Positions 33,633 through 45,143 of a DNA stretch of 64,000 nucleotides are shown piece after piece (the first letter of the stretch is position 1; each line of letters opens with the position of its first letter). Below the pieces are notes generated by a model, which searched no databases, was not told where the DNA came from, and worked only from the letters and a program-made list of their open reading frames with translations. The stretch spans positions 124,001 to 188,000 of the forward strand of contig JASBNA010000038.1 of the NCBI GenBank assembly GCA_038087015.1, in the 5' to 3' direction. Position numbers and translations under genes: made by a program. This DNA comes from Cerrena zonata (lineage: Eukaryota; Basidiomycota; Agaricomycetes; Polyporales; Cerrenaceae).

Positions 33633-35377
33633 TTAGTACAAGTTGGGAAAGGGTCCTGAGCCCGCAGAAAATGTATCATAGAAAGAGTCTTCAAATTCCT
33701 GGTTTTTTCGCGAGTATGGGGTGACCTGTGTCAAGGGGCGGCACGACGGACTACCGTACACCGCGTCTACTGTGCGAGTAGATCTGTGGTGTTCCACCAT
33801 CTGTCATCAGCGTCAGATCGCGGTAAGGATGTAACATTAGAAAGGCACTCACTGAAGATGTTGAAATCAACGCAACATCTGCTGGCCGTGATTGAGATGC
33901 GCCATACGGACCGGGTGTAGAGAAACCGTTGGCAATGGAAGATTCATTGTGGCCAGAAGTGCTTCCATCACCCGAGAAGGAAGAGGGTAGGTAGTCTACT
34001 GTGCCGCGGCGCATTACTTCACCCTCCGATAGGAGCGAAGATGTGGCCGAATGGGGAGTTGTTGGGAACTCAGGGGTAGAGAGACCAGAGTCGCTTGAGA
34101 GAGGTGGTGAGTGTAAACCCGGCTGGGGGTAACCCAAGATCTGCGAACCCTCCGAACGAGAGCATGACGAACTGAACAGCGACTGAGGGGTGTGGGAAGT
34201 ATGAGGATGGTTGTGGGCGTCTAGGGGATTTGTATGAAGACCGTAAGCACCGCTCCCGTGCAGGTGGGAATGGCCTCCAGCGGCATAGATGGATGGGATC
34301 CTCTGGGAAACTGATACATCATCTACTCCAGAGCTGTTCATGCCCAGGCTCGGAAGAGGAGACAGGGACACCTCCGAATCCGCGAACCCGTATGCGCCTC
34401 GTCGAGATGGGGCGTAAGCGCCATGATGATAGTACACTTGATCTGAGAATGGGTGGCGATCCACGACCTGTGGGTGTGGAAGGTGAAAACGATCCCGAGG
34501 TCTACCTAGCTCGAGAGGAGGAGGGGTATTGGGAGGTTCGAGTTTCGGTATAAGCTGATCATTTCCAGCCCCAGGTGAGTGCATGGCCATTTCCAGAGAG
34601 GAATTGCTTGCGGCCGATGATCCGCGTCGTCTTCTGCGCCCAGCAGCATCACGAGCAGCAGAACGTCTGGAACCCGGAGAAAGATGAATGCGGTAGCTAC
34701 AATTAAAGATCAGTATCCATTCACCTTTCGAATTTGGAGGCGGAGGCAAGGGAAACTAAAAGGCTGCCGGTGTGGCGTTTATGCTACCCGCGAGAGAGCG
34801 TCGGAGAAGCCTCCCTGTCTGACCACCAATGATACCGCAAGAGCGATCTTACACGGTATACAATGTGGTTCCCCGCTCTTAGCGGAGACTCATACAGGTA
34901 GTCCTCGTCATAAGGAAGGCCGACCGAAAGCGCCACATTCACTTCGGCGCTAATGCCGCCGAGAGGCGTAAATTGGTGGAAGGGAATGGGGAGCAACGAC
35001 GGCGGCGACAAGACGAGACTCACTGTTGTTGCAGGTTGTCCTGGCGCGAGCATCTGGTCTCGCAACCTGGGAAAGGGCACTTGTGGTTCCTTTCGCCAGT
35101 GTGGATACGAATGTGGCGTGCAAGATGACCACTGGTGGAAAATGCACGACCACATTGTTGACAAGCAAACTTCTTTGGTTTACCACTCCCTGTGAGTTGG
35201 AGAGCGTTCATGGATGGTGAAGATACCTGGGTGAGTGCAGTATTAGAATGTGGCGTATACTACGGAAAACCATGATGAGGCGTATGAGGCGTAACTTACC
35301 ACAGAGGGCAATCCTACGCTATTTCTGTCGTCATTGGGCGAAGACATAGGCGATATAGGGCTACGAGGAGAAGACAT
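33633..35377 (-). CDS. C2H2 zinc-finger regulator, NRG1/MIG1-like
   Basis: Nuclear DNA-binding protein, probably a repressor. Minus-strand exons 35300-35377, 35024-35226, 33853-34696 and 33633-33800 give 430 residues. Two fingers lie at about residues 45-97. The first is [21 protein letters not shown]; the second, beginning [18 protein letters not shown], is completed across an intron by [13 protein letters not shown] with a TGE(R/K)NH linker and SRQDN is the signature of NRG1/MIG1-type fungal repressors, where it sets recognition of GC-rich CCCCT/CCCCAC-like sites. The rest is Pro/Ser/His-rich, likely disordered, with an N-terminal [11 protein letters not shown] cluster that could be phosphorylated. 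The last intron avoids an early stop and adds a C-terminal block ending in PFPNLY. Targets cannot be inferred. Confidence 0.87.
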
Positions 35378-36935
35378 GGTGGCTATGTGGCCCAAATGTT
35401 GAGGGTGGTTGGGAGAGCTCAGGGTGAGGAAGAAGCGATATAGTCGAGGGGTTTAAGTACGCAGATCTTGGCGCAAGCCGGCAGTCCCAGAAGCTCTTCT
35501 AAAAGAAGTAGCAGGTTTGATAATGAACGCCGGTGGGACCAGAAACCAGAATACTGAGTATGTAGCGAAGGAGAAAGCCGAGGCCAACGCCCACGGAAGG
35601 AAGAGAAGAAAGTAGGTCTGATAGCGAAGCCGGGGGTCTATATGATGTAGTAGGAGACACAAACAGGGTTCCTGGCCCGTCTGCTCTGAGGACTGGCAGT
35701 TGTTGGTGGATTGACAGGATCTCAGTCCTTGGTCTATAAAGCGAGACGGACCCCGGCGGCCTTTACGCGACAGACATATCCCCCTTCAGCTGGGTCTTCG
35801 TTGCTATATTAGGGTGCATTCACCTAAGCGCGCTTGAATACGTTTCAACGTATTCGATGCGATGACTTGATGATCCAGATCTGAATGTCAAAGTCGGGCG
35901 ACCTCGGTAACTCGGCAGACCTCCCTATGCGGCTATGTTTGTGTTCGAACCTGAGAACTTGCCTCAGTCTGCTTCGCGACAACATAACATTCTACTTCTA
36001 CTAACTGGTCATGGGGGTCGACTTACTCAGTCCACTCAAAGCCCCCTTTCGATGGCAATACGCCGATTATGATGTAGCAGCAAGTGCCGGAATCATCAAA
36101 GCACCGGATTGTGCATGCTTTGAGATGCAGAGTGCGTGCATTTTTGTCTTCTTCAGCGCTGTGAAACAGTATCCTGTAAACCCGGGTTATTGGGAAGATA
36201 ACGATAGCCGAGAGAACAAGAACTCACAGATATCGATACCAACAAGGGGCAACCGGAGGATCCTCGATCAACGCAGCTATGTAGGTGGAAATTGAATATA
36301 GTATCATCCGAAAACGTGGGGGTGATGGAATATTGGGTCCGACAATACTCAACCAATCAGAATTATCTTGGCGTTGAAACTACCACCCGTTTCTCGTAGT
36401 GAGTGATAGAGACCTATAACATATCGTGCAGGTGGGAAATTCCATGGGGTCATATTTCATACCTCGTAACAAATGGCCCTAAAGGTCACAATAAGAGGAT
36501 ATCGCCGAGCGTACATGCAATTAAAGCATAGAGCCGACGTCATGGTTGTCGGCGGCATACGAATGGAGGTTAGTCCCCAGCGGGACCGATTCGATCCATC
36601 AAAACCTTCAGATTAGAAACGAGAGTCCACCACGACCGCGCAGTCACGACCTGCTGGCAACGAAGTCGGTGCAAACAGAAACCCGTTGGGAGGAATCGGT
36701 TAGACGACACAGTGACATGTTGAGTAGCAGAAATAAATACCTTAGTGCAAACATGTCGTATTGTTGAATAACGCAAGGTCCTAGTTCATTGACATCGAGT
36801 AAAAGCAGAAGATGCGACTCTTTTCCGTGCTACGTAAACGCTTTGTGAGCGTCTAATACTACACTAAGGCGAAATCTTCCATCAAATTGTTGTCACTTGT
36901 TTAGCAACATATGCGAGCTACATATATTGGGTAGT
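35378..36935. other. Upstream region of the C2H2 gene
   Basis: About 1.6 kb. Frames at 35453-35662 (-), 36011-36295 (+) and 36546-36767 (+) show no motifs. It ends at the presumed left edge of the copia element. Confidence 0.4.
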
Positions 36936-37076
36936 AGGATTGTAGTCTTGTTTTCCTTGTTTTCTCTGTTAGAATACAAGCGTAGTGTACTCGACGCCTA
37001 GCGTCTAATCCTTACCGCTTCGTAGTTACCTTTTTCGTACGCACGCGATCGTTCATAGCTCGCGCGATGACTCACT

Positions 37077-37247
37077 GCACTTCAGTCGATCTACCATAAC
37101 ATCGGACTGAAGTGCTGTACGTATTCCTTTGGATTCTTTACCTTACATGTATTGACATCTACTGTAGTATCTTGTTCTCTTAGGTATCTACAATACATAG
37201 TCGATCTACCATAACATCGGACTGAAGTGCTTATCTTGTTCTCTTAG
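37077..37247. repeat. Duplicated modules and hairpin in the copia leader
   Basis: A 33-bp unit occurs twice (37084-37116 and 37199-37231), and a 16-bp unit TATCTTGTTCTCTTAG also occurs twice (37168-37183 and 37232-37247). The first copy of the 33-bp unit is part of an 11-bp inverted repeat, GCACTTCAGTC (37077-37087) with GACTGAAGTGC (37105-37115). Confidence 0.8.
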
Positions 37248-37271
37248 ATCGATCCTCTGCGTTCACAGGTT

Positions 37272-40200
37272 ATGGGCCCCGGCGATCAGTCTAGTCTCTT
37301 TGGCCAGAATGACAACTTGAAGGTTCCGAAGCTGTCTGAGGACGGCTCGAACTGGGTTCTCTACAAATCCCAGTTTACCTCGGCTGTCATCGCCAAGAAG
37401 CTAAGACGATACCTAAACGGTACCGCCAAAGAACCACCACCTACTACAGCTCCCGGTGTTGACCCTGATGCTGATGAGAGGTACCAGGATGCTCTTGATG
37501 TGTACGAGTCATGTCATGCCACCATCAAGACGCTCCTCTTCCAGACGCTACCAGAACCACTCAAGCTGAAGATCTCGTCGAAGACGAAAGCCAATGAATG
37601 CTGGAAGATCGTAACGGACACATTTGACCAACAAGGGGACTTCGTTCAAGTCGACCTTCTACGCCAGATGAACAGTCTTCACTGTGCAGAAGAAGACCCC
37701 CGTCCAACGTTACTCGAACTCCAACGTCTCAAATCGGAATATGCGACTGCTGGCGGCACACTCAACGATCAGCAATACAAAGCGATGATATTGTCATCCC
37801 TACCCGAGTCCTATCGACCTACCGTCCGTACGATCCTCACTAGTGCTCAGATTTCAAAGACCACCCTCACCGCCGAAGACCTCCTCCTGAACCTCTATGC
37901 CATTGCTCGTGACGATAGTACCATCAACTCCGGTGGTGCTACGGATTCCGCTTTGGCTGCTAATTCGTCAAAGATCAAGTGTTTCAACTGTAACAAGCTT
38001 GGTCACAAGAAGGACGATTGCTGGAGTAAGGGCGGTGGAAAGGAGGGACAAGGTCCGAGACGTCGAAACGGGAAGGGAAAGGGGAAAGGGAAAGAAGGTA
38101 CGAGTGCCAACGCTGCTGCAACCGTTGACAACACGAGCGAAGATTTCGCTTTTCATGTTGCAACCGACTTCACTCTTGTGGCCAGCCAGAAACTAGCCAA
38201 CAAGAATCGTACCCGCCTAATCGACTCAGGCGCAAGTCGTCACTTTGATCCCTGCCGCGAAAACTTTACCTCGTACCGGCTGATTCCTCCTAAACTGGTT
38301 CATTCTGCTGACGGTGGCACCTTCAATGCTACTGGAGAAGGTGACGTCAAGGTCAGCACCCTGCACAACGGAAAAGAGGTCAAGTTCACCTTGAAGAACG
38401 TTTTGCATGCACCGACGATGCCCGTCGCCCTGATTTCCGTCAGTCAGATGGTCAAGGGAGGTTTCCCTGCTCACTTCGACCAAACCGGCTGCAAAATCGT
38501 CACTCCGAGTCAGACGACTCTTACCACAGTCATGGAAAAGAACGGTCTGTACCCCCTACTGGACAGCATGCCGACCACTACGAAAAGCGAGTCAGCTCTA
38601 GCCGCGGAAACCCCGATATCGATCACACTCATGGACCTCCATCGTAGGATGGGTCATTCACACTCACCTGCCTTGAAGAAGATGGTCAATGATGGAGTCG
38701 TCGAAGGTATACACCTCACCGACACCGACATCCCGTTTTGTGAAACTTGCGTCAAAGCGAAGCAGACTCAGAAACCGTTCCCGAAGGAGCGATCGAGCCC
38801 ACCAACAACGTCCTATGGTCAGCGTGTCCATTCCGACGTATGGGGGAAAGTGTCCGTTCGATCCATAGACGGAAACGAGTACTTTGTCCTATTCCTCGAT
38901 GACTTCTCGGATGAGGCCATGGTGGTCCCACTGAAGAAGAAAAGCGAAGTCTTCACTCGCTTTAAGGAGTACGAGGCCTTGATAAAGAACCATAGAGACG
39001 TCAAGGAGATCAAAGAGCTCCAAAGCGACCGAGGAGGCGAGTTCACTAGTGCCGAATTCACTGCCCACTTGAAGAAACATGGGACCACCCGTCGACTGAC
39101 AACACACGATTCACCGCAGCAGAATGGGAAAGCCGAACGGCTCAACCGAACGCTTGCAGAGCATGGTCGAGCAATGCTGCTTGATGCTAAGCTCCCGAAG
39201 TTCTTATGGGTCGAAGCGATCAAGCATGCTGCCTACTTGAGGAACCGAACAACAACGAAGAACACTATTGGTTCAACGCCGCACGAACGCGCGACCGGAG
39301 TGAAGCCCAATCTCGGGAAAATACCTCGTTTTGGATGCGAGGTATGGGTGCATGTGAAAGCACCCTCGAAACTTGATGCAAAGTCGAAATCGGCTCGTTG
39401 GGTCGGTTTTGATGAGCATAGCAAAGCCCATAGGGTATATTGGCCTGAAAAGCGGTCGATTTCCGTCGAAAGGAACCTAGTTTTTGTTCCAGAGGCCCCT
39501 GTAGAGGCAGTAGTAGTGCCTGAGGGGGAGAGCTCACCAGATTCAGCCCAAAAATCGCCTTCAGCACCTCCTCCTGCCCCATCTACACCTCCCACAACAT
39601 CTCAAGTCGTTCCTCCTGCTTCAGTGAACCCTCCTATCCCTCCAGATGTCAACCAGATCCCCAAAGCGAAGCCTGAGGAGCCTTCTGCTCCCATACAACC
39701 TCCCACTGACCAGGGGGAGCTGCCACAGCAAACAGAAGGACTCCCAGAGCCCAGAAAGCGAAAGCCTTCGCCTTGGATCAGGGCTATACAAGAGGGGAAG
39801 GGTACAGCAGGTGGTAGGGGTGCTCAGAGAATCCCCAAGACCCTCTTCAGCCCGGAAAAGGCCAGTTTTGCTTCAGAAGAGCTTGAGGAAGACTCAGAGG
39901 AGCCTATCTTCGCTTTGGCTGCAATGCCAGGAGATGAACCAAGGTTTGAGGAAGCCATGAAGGGTCCAGAGAGGGAGGAATGGAGAAAAGCGGCCAGAGG
40001 AGAGATCAAGACGATCGAGGAGATGGGAACCTTCACGCTGGTGAAGCGGCCACCCAGTGTCAACGTGATTGGCTGTGTTTGGGCGCTAAAGAAGAAACGA
40101 GACGCGAACAACGAAGTCGTTAAGCTCAAAGCTCGACTTTGTGCACAGGGCTTTTCACAGGTCCTTGGTATTGACTACACGGAAACTGCAGCTCCCACGG

Positions 40201-41495
40201 CTCGTATCTCATCAATCCGCTACATCCTTGCCCTCGCCGCTTCAAACGATTGGGAAATCCATCAAATCGATTTCAAGAATGCTTACCTTAACGGAAATCT
40301 CGACGAGGAGATTTACATGAAGCAGCCACCCGGGTTTCAGGAATCTGGGAAGGAGGATTGGGTATGGAAGCTTCATAAAGCTCTGTATGGCCTCAAGCAA
40401 GCCGGTCGCCAGTGGTATAAGAAAGTATGTGAACTCTTCACCGATCTTGGACTTACTCGCTGTGAAAACGATCAGGCCGTTTGGTACATTTTCCGTCCCG
40501 ACCTCGCTGTCATTGTTGGTATACATGTTGACGATTGTCTCATCGTTGCCAATGGTGTTACCATTGCACTTTCTTTCATTGACGAAATCGCTTCTCGTCA
40601 TGAAATCGTCCATCTCGGTCCTGTCAACTGGCTTCTTGGTTTCAAGGTGGAACGTGACCGTCCTAATCGAATCCTCACTATCTCACAAGCCGCCTACATC
40701 GATACAGTTCTAGAACGTTTCGGTATGACCGATGCAAATCCCGTCTCTACCCCTCTCGATCCCAATACCAATCTCTTCGCCTATGAACTTTCTGACGATA
40801 TACGTGCAGAGATGCGTTCTCGCTCATATTCTCAAATCATCGGTTCCCTCATGTATGCTTCCACTGGTACCCGACCTGACATTTCCTACACCGTCTCGAC
40901 TCTTGCTCGCTTTATGTCGGATCCCCATCCTATCCACTGGGATGCCGCCAAACGTGTCCTCCGGTATCTTAAAGGTACTAAGGACCTTCGCCTTACCTTC
41001 GGTCTTAACGACAATGGTCTCATTGGGTATACCGATGCTGACTGGGCATCCCAAGCTCACCGTCATTCCATTTCAGGCTCTATCTTCCTAGTTTCAGGGG
41101 GAGCCGTTAGCTGGAGTTCTCGCAAGCAACCCATTGTTGCTCTTTCCACAACCGAAGCTGAGTACATTGCCGCTTCTGACGCTTCACGCGAACTTCTTTG
41201 GCTTCGTGCTTTTGCTTCCGAACTTTGTGTCCCTTTCAATTCTTCTACTATTCTTTATTGCGATAACCAAAGTGCTATTAAAGTAGCTAAAAATGGTCTC
41301 CTTCATGCTCGTACTAAACACATTGACATTCGCTATCACTTCATTCGTGAGACCATGGATAATGGTCATTTAGATTTAGTTTATTGTTCTACTTTTCTCA
41401 TCCGGCGTTGTACCCAATTCGACTGGTTGCTTCGTATCAAAACGGACAAGGGTCTCGTCCCTCTTCAATTACCTGCTGCTTCAAGGTTACATTGA
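37272..41495 (+). CDS. Copia gag-pol polyprotein
   Basis: 1407 residues in one frame. Domains in order: gag-like region (about 1-230), CCHC knuckle CFNCNKLGHKKDDC (237-250), aspartic protease LIDSGAS (316-322), GAG-pre-integrase HHCC zinc region (about 456-493, ending FCETC), integrase core with the DDE pattern seen as HSDVWG, SDRGGEF and NGKAERLN (about 519-627), a Pro-rich linker, reverse transcriptase of the RVT_2 type with IDFKNAYLNG and IHVDDCLIV (about 920-1095), and RNase H with YTDADW, STTEAEY and YCDNQSA (about 1250-1340). The gene order protease-integrase-RT-RNase H is diagnostic for copia. The final 35 or so residues after GHLDLVYCST do not resemble the usual copia C-terminus, consistent with a 3' truncation. 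Confidence 0.93.
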   Translation: MGPGDQSSLFGQNDNLKVPKLSEDGSNWVLYKSQFTSAVIAKKLRRYLNGTAKEPPPTTAPGVDPDADERYQDALDVYESCHATIKTLLFQTLPEPLKLKISSKTKANECWKIVTDTFDQQGDFVQVDLLRQMNSLHCAEEDPRPTLLELQRLKSEYATAGGTLNDQQYKAMILSSLPESYRPTVRTILTSAQISKTTLTAEDLLLNLYAIARDDSTINSGGATDSALAANSSKIKCFNCNKLGHKKDDCWSKGGGKEGQGPRRRNGKGKGKGKEGTSANAAATVDNTSEDFAFHVATDFTLVASQKLANKNRTRLIDSGASRHFDPCRENFTSYRLIPPKLVHSADGGTFNATGEGDVKVSTLHNGKEVKFTLKNVLHAPTMPVALISVSQMVKGGFPAHFDQTGCKIVTPSQTTLTTVMEKNGLYPLLDSMPTTTKSESALAAETPISITLMDLHRRMGHSHSPALKKMVNDGVVEGIHLTDTDIPFCETCVKAKQTQKPFPKERSSPPTTSYGQRVHSDVWGKVSVRSIDGNEYFVLFLDDFSDEAMVVPLKKKSEVFTRFKEYEALIKNHRDVKEIKELQSDRGGEFTSAEFTAHLKKHGTTRRLTTHDSPQQNGKAERLNRTLAEHGRAMLLDAKLPKFLWVEAIKHAAYLRNRTTTKNTIGSTPHERATGVKPNLGKIPRFGCEVWVHVKAPSKLDAKSKSARWVGFDEHSKAHRVYWPEKRSISVERNLVFVPEAPVEAVVVPEGESSPDSAQKSPSAPPPAPSTPPTTSQVVPPASVNPPIPPDVNQIPKAKPEEPSAPIQPPTDQGELPQQTEGLPEPRKRKPSPWIRAIQEGKGTAGGRGAQRIPKTLFSPEKASFASEELEEDSEEPIFALAAMPGDEPRFEEAMKGPEREEWRKAARGEIKTIEEMGTFTLVKRPPSVNVIGCVWALKKKRDANNEVVKLKARLCAQGFSQVLGIDYTETAAPTARISSIRYILALAASNDWEIHQIDFKNAYLNGNLDEEIYMKQPPGFQESGKEDWVWKLHKALYGLKQAGRQWYKKVCELFTDLGLTRCENDQAVWYIFRPDLAVIVGIHVDDCLIVANGVTIALSFIDEIASRHEIVHLGPVNWLLGFKVERDRPNRILTISQAAYIDTVLERFGMTDANPVSTPLDPNTNLFAYELSDDIRAEMRSRSYSQIIGSLMYASTGTRPDISYTVSTLARFMSDPHPIHWDAAKRVLRYLKGTKDLRLTFGLNDNGLIGYTDADWASQAHRHSISGSIFLVSGGAVSWSSRKQPIVALSTTEAEYIAASDASRELLWLRAFASELCVPFNSSTILYCDNQSAIKVAKNGLLHARTKHIDIRYHFIRETMDNGHLDLVYCSTFLIRRCTQFDWLLRIKTDKGLVPLQLPAASRLH

Positions 41496-44400
41496 GATTT
41501 CCATCTCCGCGACATTTACACCTTTCAAGTTTGACGGTTTGTTGTGATCTCTGATAATCTCCTCTGCTCATGATCTTTAGATGAACAAACTACTTCGCCG
41601 GTGATGAACAGATTGTGGATCGCCTAAGCACTGGACACGGCCGCACCCCGAGATTGCCACCTTCCAGATTTCAGAACTTCACAACACGTTACCGCATCTT
41701 CAATTTCGCCTCACGCAAAAACAATTCAACTCTATGCGCGAATCATGCATGTGTTCCTCCGATTAACCCGTATTCAACAGGGCCTCACCTTCTAGATGGC
41801 GTCTCGCGGCGTTCAGGAAGACCATTTGGCGTCTTTCTACTCCATATGGGTCAGCCAGTCCCTGGCTGTACCACTTGTGATTTCAGAACAGATGCCTTGG
41901 TAATTGCCAGATGGCTGTGCCTTGGCTTCTCATGGGATTGCATGAACTTATATGGGCTTTGGACCCATCCAGAACGTCGTTGCCGTACTCTCCTTTGGGT
42001 GGGTACAATCGCTATCTTGTCCCTGTGACCAATACGCATGCTATTCTGCATTCATTTGGACGTATTTGCTTGATGCCAATACCCCTCGTTCAATCGTGTC
42101 TTCCATGCTTATCGTGGGACATTGGCTACTTGATAATTGACCGCTTTCTGGGGCAGGCTCTCTGAGCGCTGTGCCTTTCCGCGAGACGAGGCGTATAACA
42201 CAAAACGAAAGACCGTGGATGCAGGAAACCCCAAAATTCGGCCGTTCCGGTGGCGGAAATGTATTGCGTCACTTCACATCACAGTTATCGGCGGGACACC
42301 TTGCTCACCACCTGCGTGAGTCAGTTCAACCGGGCAGACATCGAGAGCAAAATATTTTCGCTGACTTGGGGTACAAGGGCTGAACTGCTTGTGTTAGTGA
42401 AGTCATCAGCACGCATTATGGAAACTCTCGACCAGAGGTGTGGCGAGGGTGAGGCTGCGGTCCCTCGGAATGTATAGCTCGCGATGAGGCGTATCATGAT
42501 AGCTTCCCCCGGTATAATCGGCGCTTCTCAGCTGAAACTGGAGGATTCACAAGGTGCATTGGAGAGCTGATCTTGCATGCCCACCTCTAGGCCCGAGCAT
42601 GTCAATACAAGTTCTTGGAGAAGCAGAGAGCGGTGTTCAGTTGATGGAACGGTGGGGATGAACGGGCCCTATGATAATGTCCGAGAGCTTAGTTAATTTT
42701 GGGGTGTACCGAAGTAACGGTAAGCATACTCCTTCAATTTCATTATATACTTACTGCAGCGGTTGATAATACTGAGTATATGACTAAACTCTTATTACCA
42801 CAAGGACGTCACTGCTCATAGAATGCCAATGATAGCCTCGTGTTGTTGGTATGATGACATGTCATATCCAAAGATACTTGATTACCAGAACCCGACTGCT
42901 TAGACATCAGGTCTACAGATCTTCCTGATTATCATCAGGGTCTTTGTAAATTGGATCTGCTTCATGAAACGATACAGGTCTTGGAGAGCTATATCGAGCA
43001 CTTCAGTGTAATACTGACGGTTAGATGTTGCCGGGAACTTGCCGCCGACGCGCATCGAGGACAACTCAATCTCTGATGTAGGGATGTCAATGTCAAAACG
43101 CCCTGGATGAGTATGAGAATGACTTTCCAAAATCGCGTGCGATGATACCCCACTTATACCGCGACATATGTCATATTACTCCGCCTGAAGCCCTACGCTC
43201 CTCTTAAAAACGTGATTACAGAATCATAAGGCAAGTCGCTATCCCAATAATACCAGATGATTCTCCGCTCACGGACCGAACCATAGCGTTTGGTTACCAT
43301 TTGAAATTCAACTAACGTTCAAGGCAAGGAGAGCTCTCATTCCGAAATCTATAGCTCGACCACTCAGCAACACGCCCGACCCCGCCGAGATCATCGCCAC
43401 AAGTGAATTACGGAAATCCGAAGTCGGAGAGTCAATAACTCTATTACTCTCAATCTTATACATTGACAAGGGATTATCACGATGCTAAGAAGTTGATAAG
43501 ATGGACCTGGGTTCGATGATCGATGATGTATGAACTCAAGCGCAAACCGGTGCAGGTGCCATTAGTGAGAACATGAGAAACGCTATAGCAGTGGGGTCTA
43601 ATGTGCATGGATTGGTCAGAAGTATTTCATTGGTAGACCTATAGAGTCTCAGGGATCCCCCTGGAAGATCAATCAATCTTGAACCTTTCTTCTGTATCAC
43701 GATGGGTACGATGCCGCAAGCGTTCGAACGTGGTTCGGTGTCAGTCATGGATATTGTAGAATGGAAGAATTTCAAACTGCTCGTCGACTCTCTATATCTT
43801 GCGGTAGGGTGTGAAGCCGAAGACTCGGTAGAAGAAAATAGCGGCTTGTTGATCGCGAGAGAGTAACGAGTCTTTGGTAAAAGTATATGTACCGATGCTC
43901 GAATTCTTCAACATCCGGTCTGCACATACAAGCAAAGACAAATATCTCAGTTCCGCGAAATGCGTGGCATATGCACAAACTCAATGCCGGATACATTGAC
44001 GCGAGAATGGAAGTGGCAAGTGATCAAGGCCGAGCTTACTATGCAGATTTGTATTATCATGATGAATCTGAACGCGCCGAAAAGTAAGTATTATGCCGAT
44101 ACATACGACGGGGGTGGGAGTGTATATTTACTTATAGGTTTGACGGATATGAGAGGTGGCCTGAAGTTGAAGGTCTTGCACATGGGGCAATGACATCCGT
44201 GTGAGTACGTTCAAGCTTCATACCCGAAGACAGTGACAGGTTTCGGGCCGTAAAAAATAGGTTTATCTGGCTGCATAGAACTGAGAGACACAAAGAATAA
44301 GAATGAAGGTATCATACATTGTCAATGCGACATCCGCGCAAGGGCGACGATATTTCGCTACCGAGGAGAACATCAACCAAGACGTATGTCATAGCATAGT

Positions 44401-45143
44401 CCGATAGTGAAATGATAGAAGTAGAGATACACTGCATCACGTGTAAAATTTATCCGTTACTTTCGCCGATAGTGTTCGCGATTAGAGATCGAGTTGACTT
44501 CTAACTGTATACACGACATTGGGAACCCCATGACATGCAGTGTATGGTGCTATGCGAGAAGTTCGGCGTCGGCGGTTTCGGCTAGCAGCAGTGTACCTAG
44601 CTAGAGAAACATGTCCGAGTCCAGTGAAAAAACCAGACCCTGTCTGGAGCTAGGAACTAAACCAAACATAACTTACCGCGTGGTTGTCGCGAGGTCGTCT
44701 TTACTTATATTTTCACAGGAGGAGCGGTTGAACGATTCTCCCATCGCTAAGCAGAACATATTGTATTCAATACTGTCTCGGCCAAATTTTCAACGCACTT
44801 TTGAATCCTTTACGCTGGAATAGAATAGTAGAAGTACTCTACATGAAGGAACTGTGTTGATGGTTGAGCCGAAAGGTGGCCTCCTAAAGCGGCAATAGAG
44901 TGGAAGGTGTTAACAAACAAGAACAAACATCGCTTGTGCTTCCGAAAATTCCGGGGAACTGGCGCTTGTCACGTTCCAACTTAGCCTTACGCCTGTGATC
45001 TCATTCAAAATCATACCCAAGCCTAGTACTCTCGAGGCTCTTGCTTGCTGGCTACAACACCATCCTGGGTAACTCTAGTACACTTGCGCAAACCATAACA
45101 ACTATAGCATCCAACGGTCACTACACACTGATCTCGAACCACT
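41496..45143. other. 3.6 kb gene-poor region downstream of the copia element
   Basis: No gene I can support. Frames at 41615-42028, 41911-42165 and 42250-42477 (+) are short and overlapping. A minus-strand frame at 42900-43130 (with QYYTEVLDIALQDLYRFMKQ) and a plus-strand stretch at 43887-44200 (with YYADLYYHDESERAEK then, over a possible intron, FDGYERWPEVEGLAHGAM) read like fragments of real proteins I do not recognise. Nothing tRNA-like was convincing. Confidence 0.4.

Larger units (their letters stand above)
36936..41495 (+). mobile_element. Ty1/copia LTR retrotransposon, 3' end missing
   Basis: One uninterrupted gag-pol frame with a non-coding 5' region of about 340 bp that should contain the LTR end and leader. 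I could not delimit an LTR: no sequence resembling the 5' region recurs after the polyprotein, and the coding sequence loses similarity to other copia elements soon after the RNase H domain (about 41390), so the 3' LTR and tail appear to be deleted. The left edge given is approximate. The open 1407-residue frame without stops suggests a fairly recent insertion that was later truncated, or a junction with unrelated sequence. Confidence 0.75.

Noticed and set aside
43320..43400. Minus-strand string resembling a tRNA A-box (TTGCTGAGTGGTCGAGC)
   Set aside because: No matching B-box, and the acceptor and anticodon stems do not pair.
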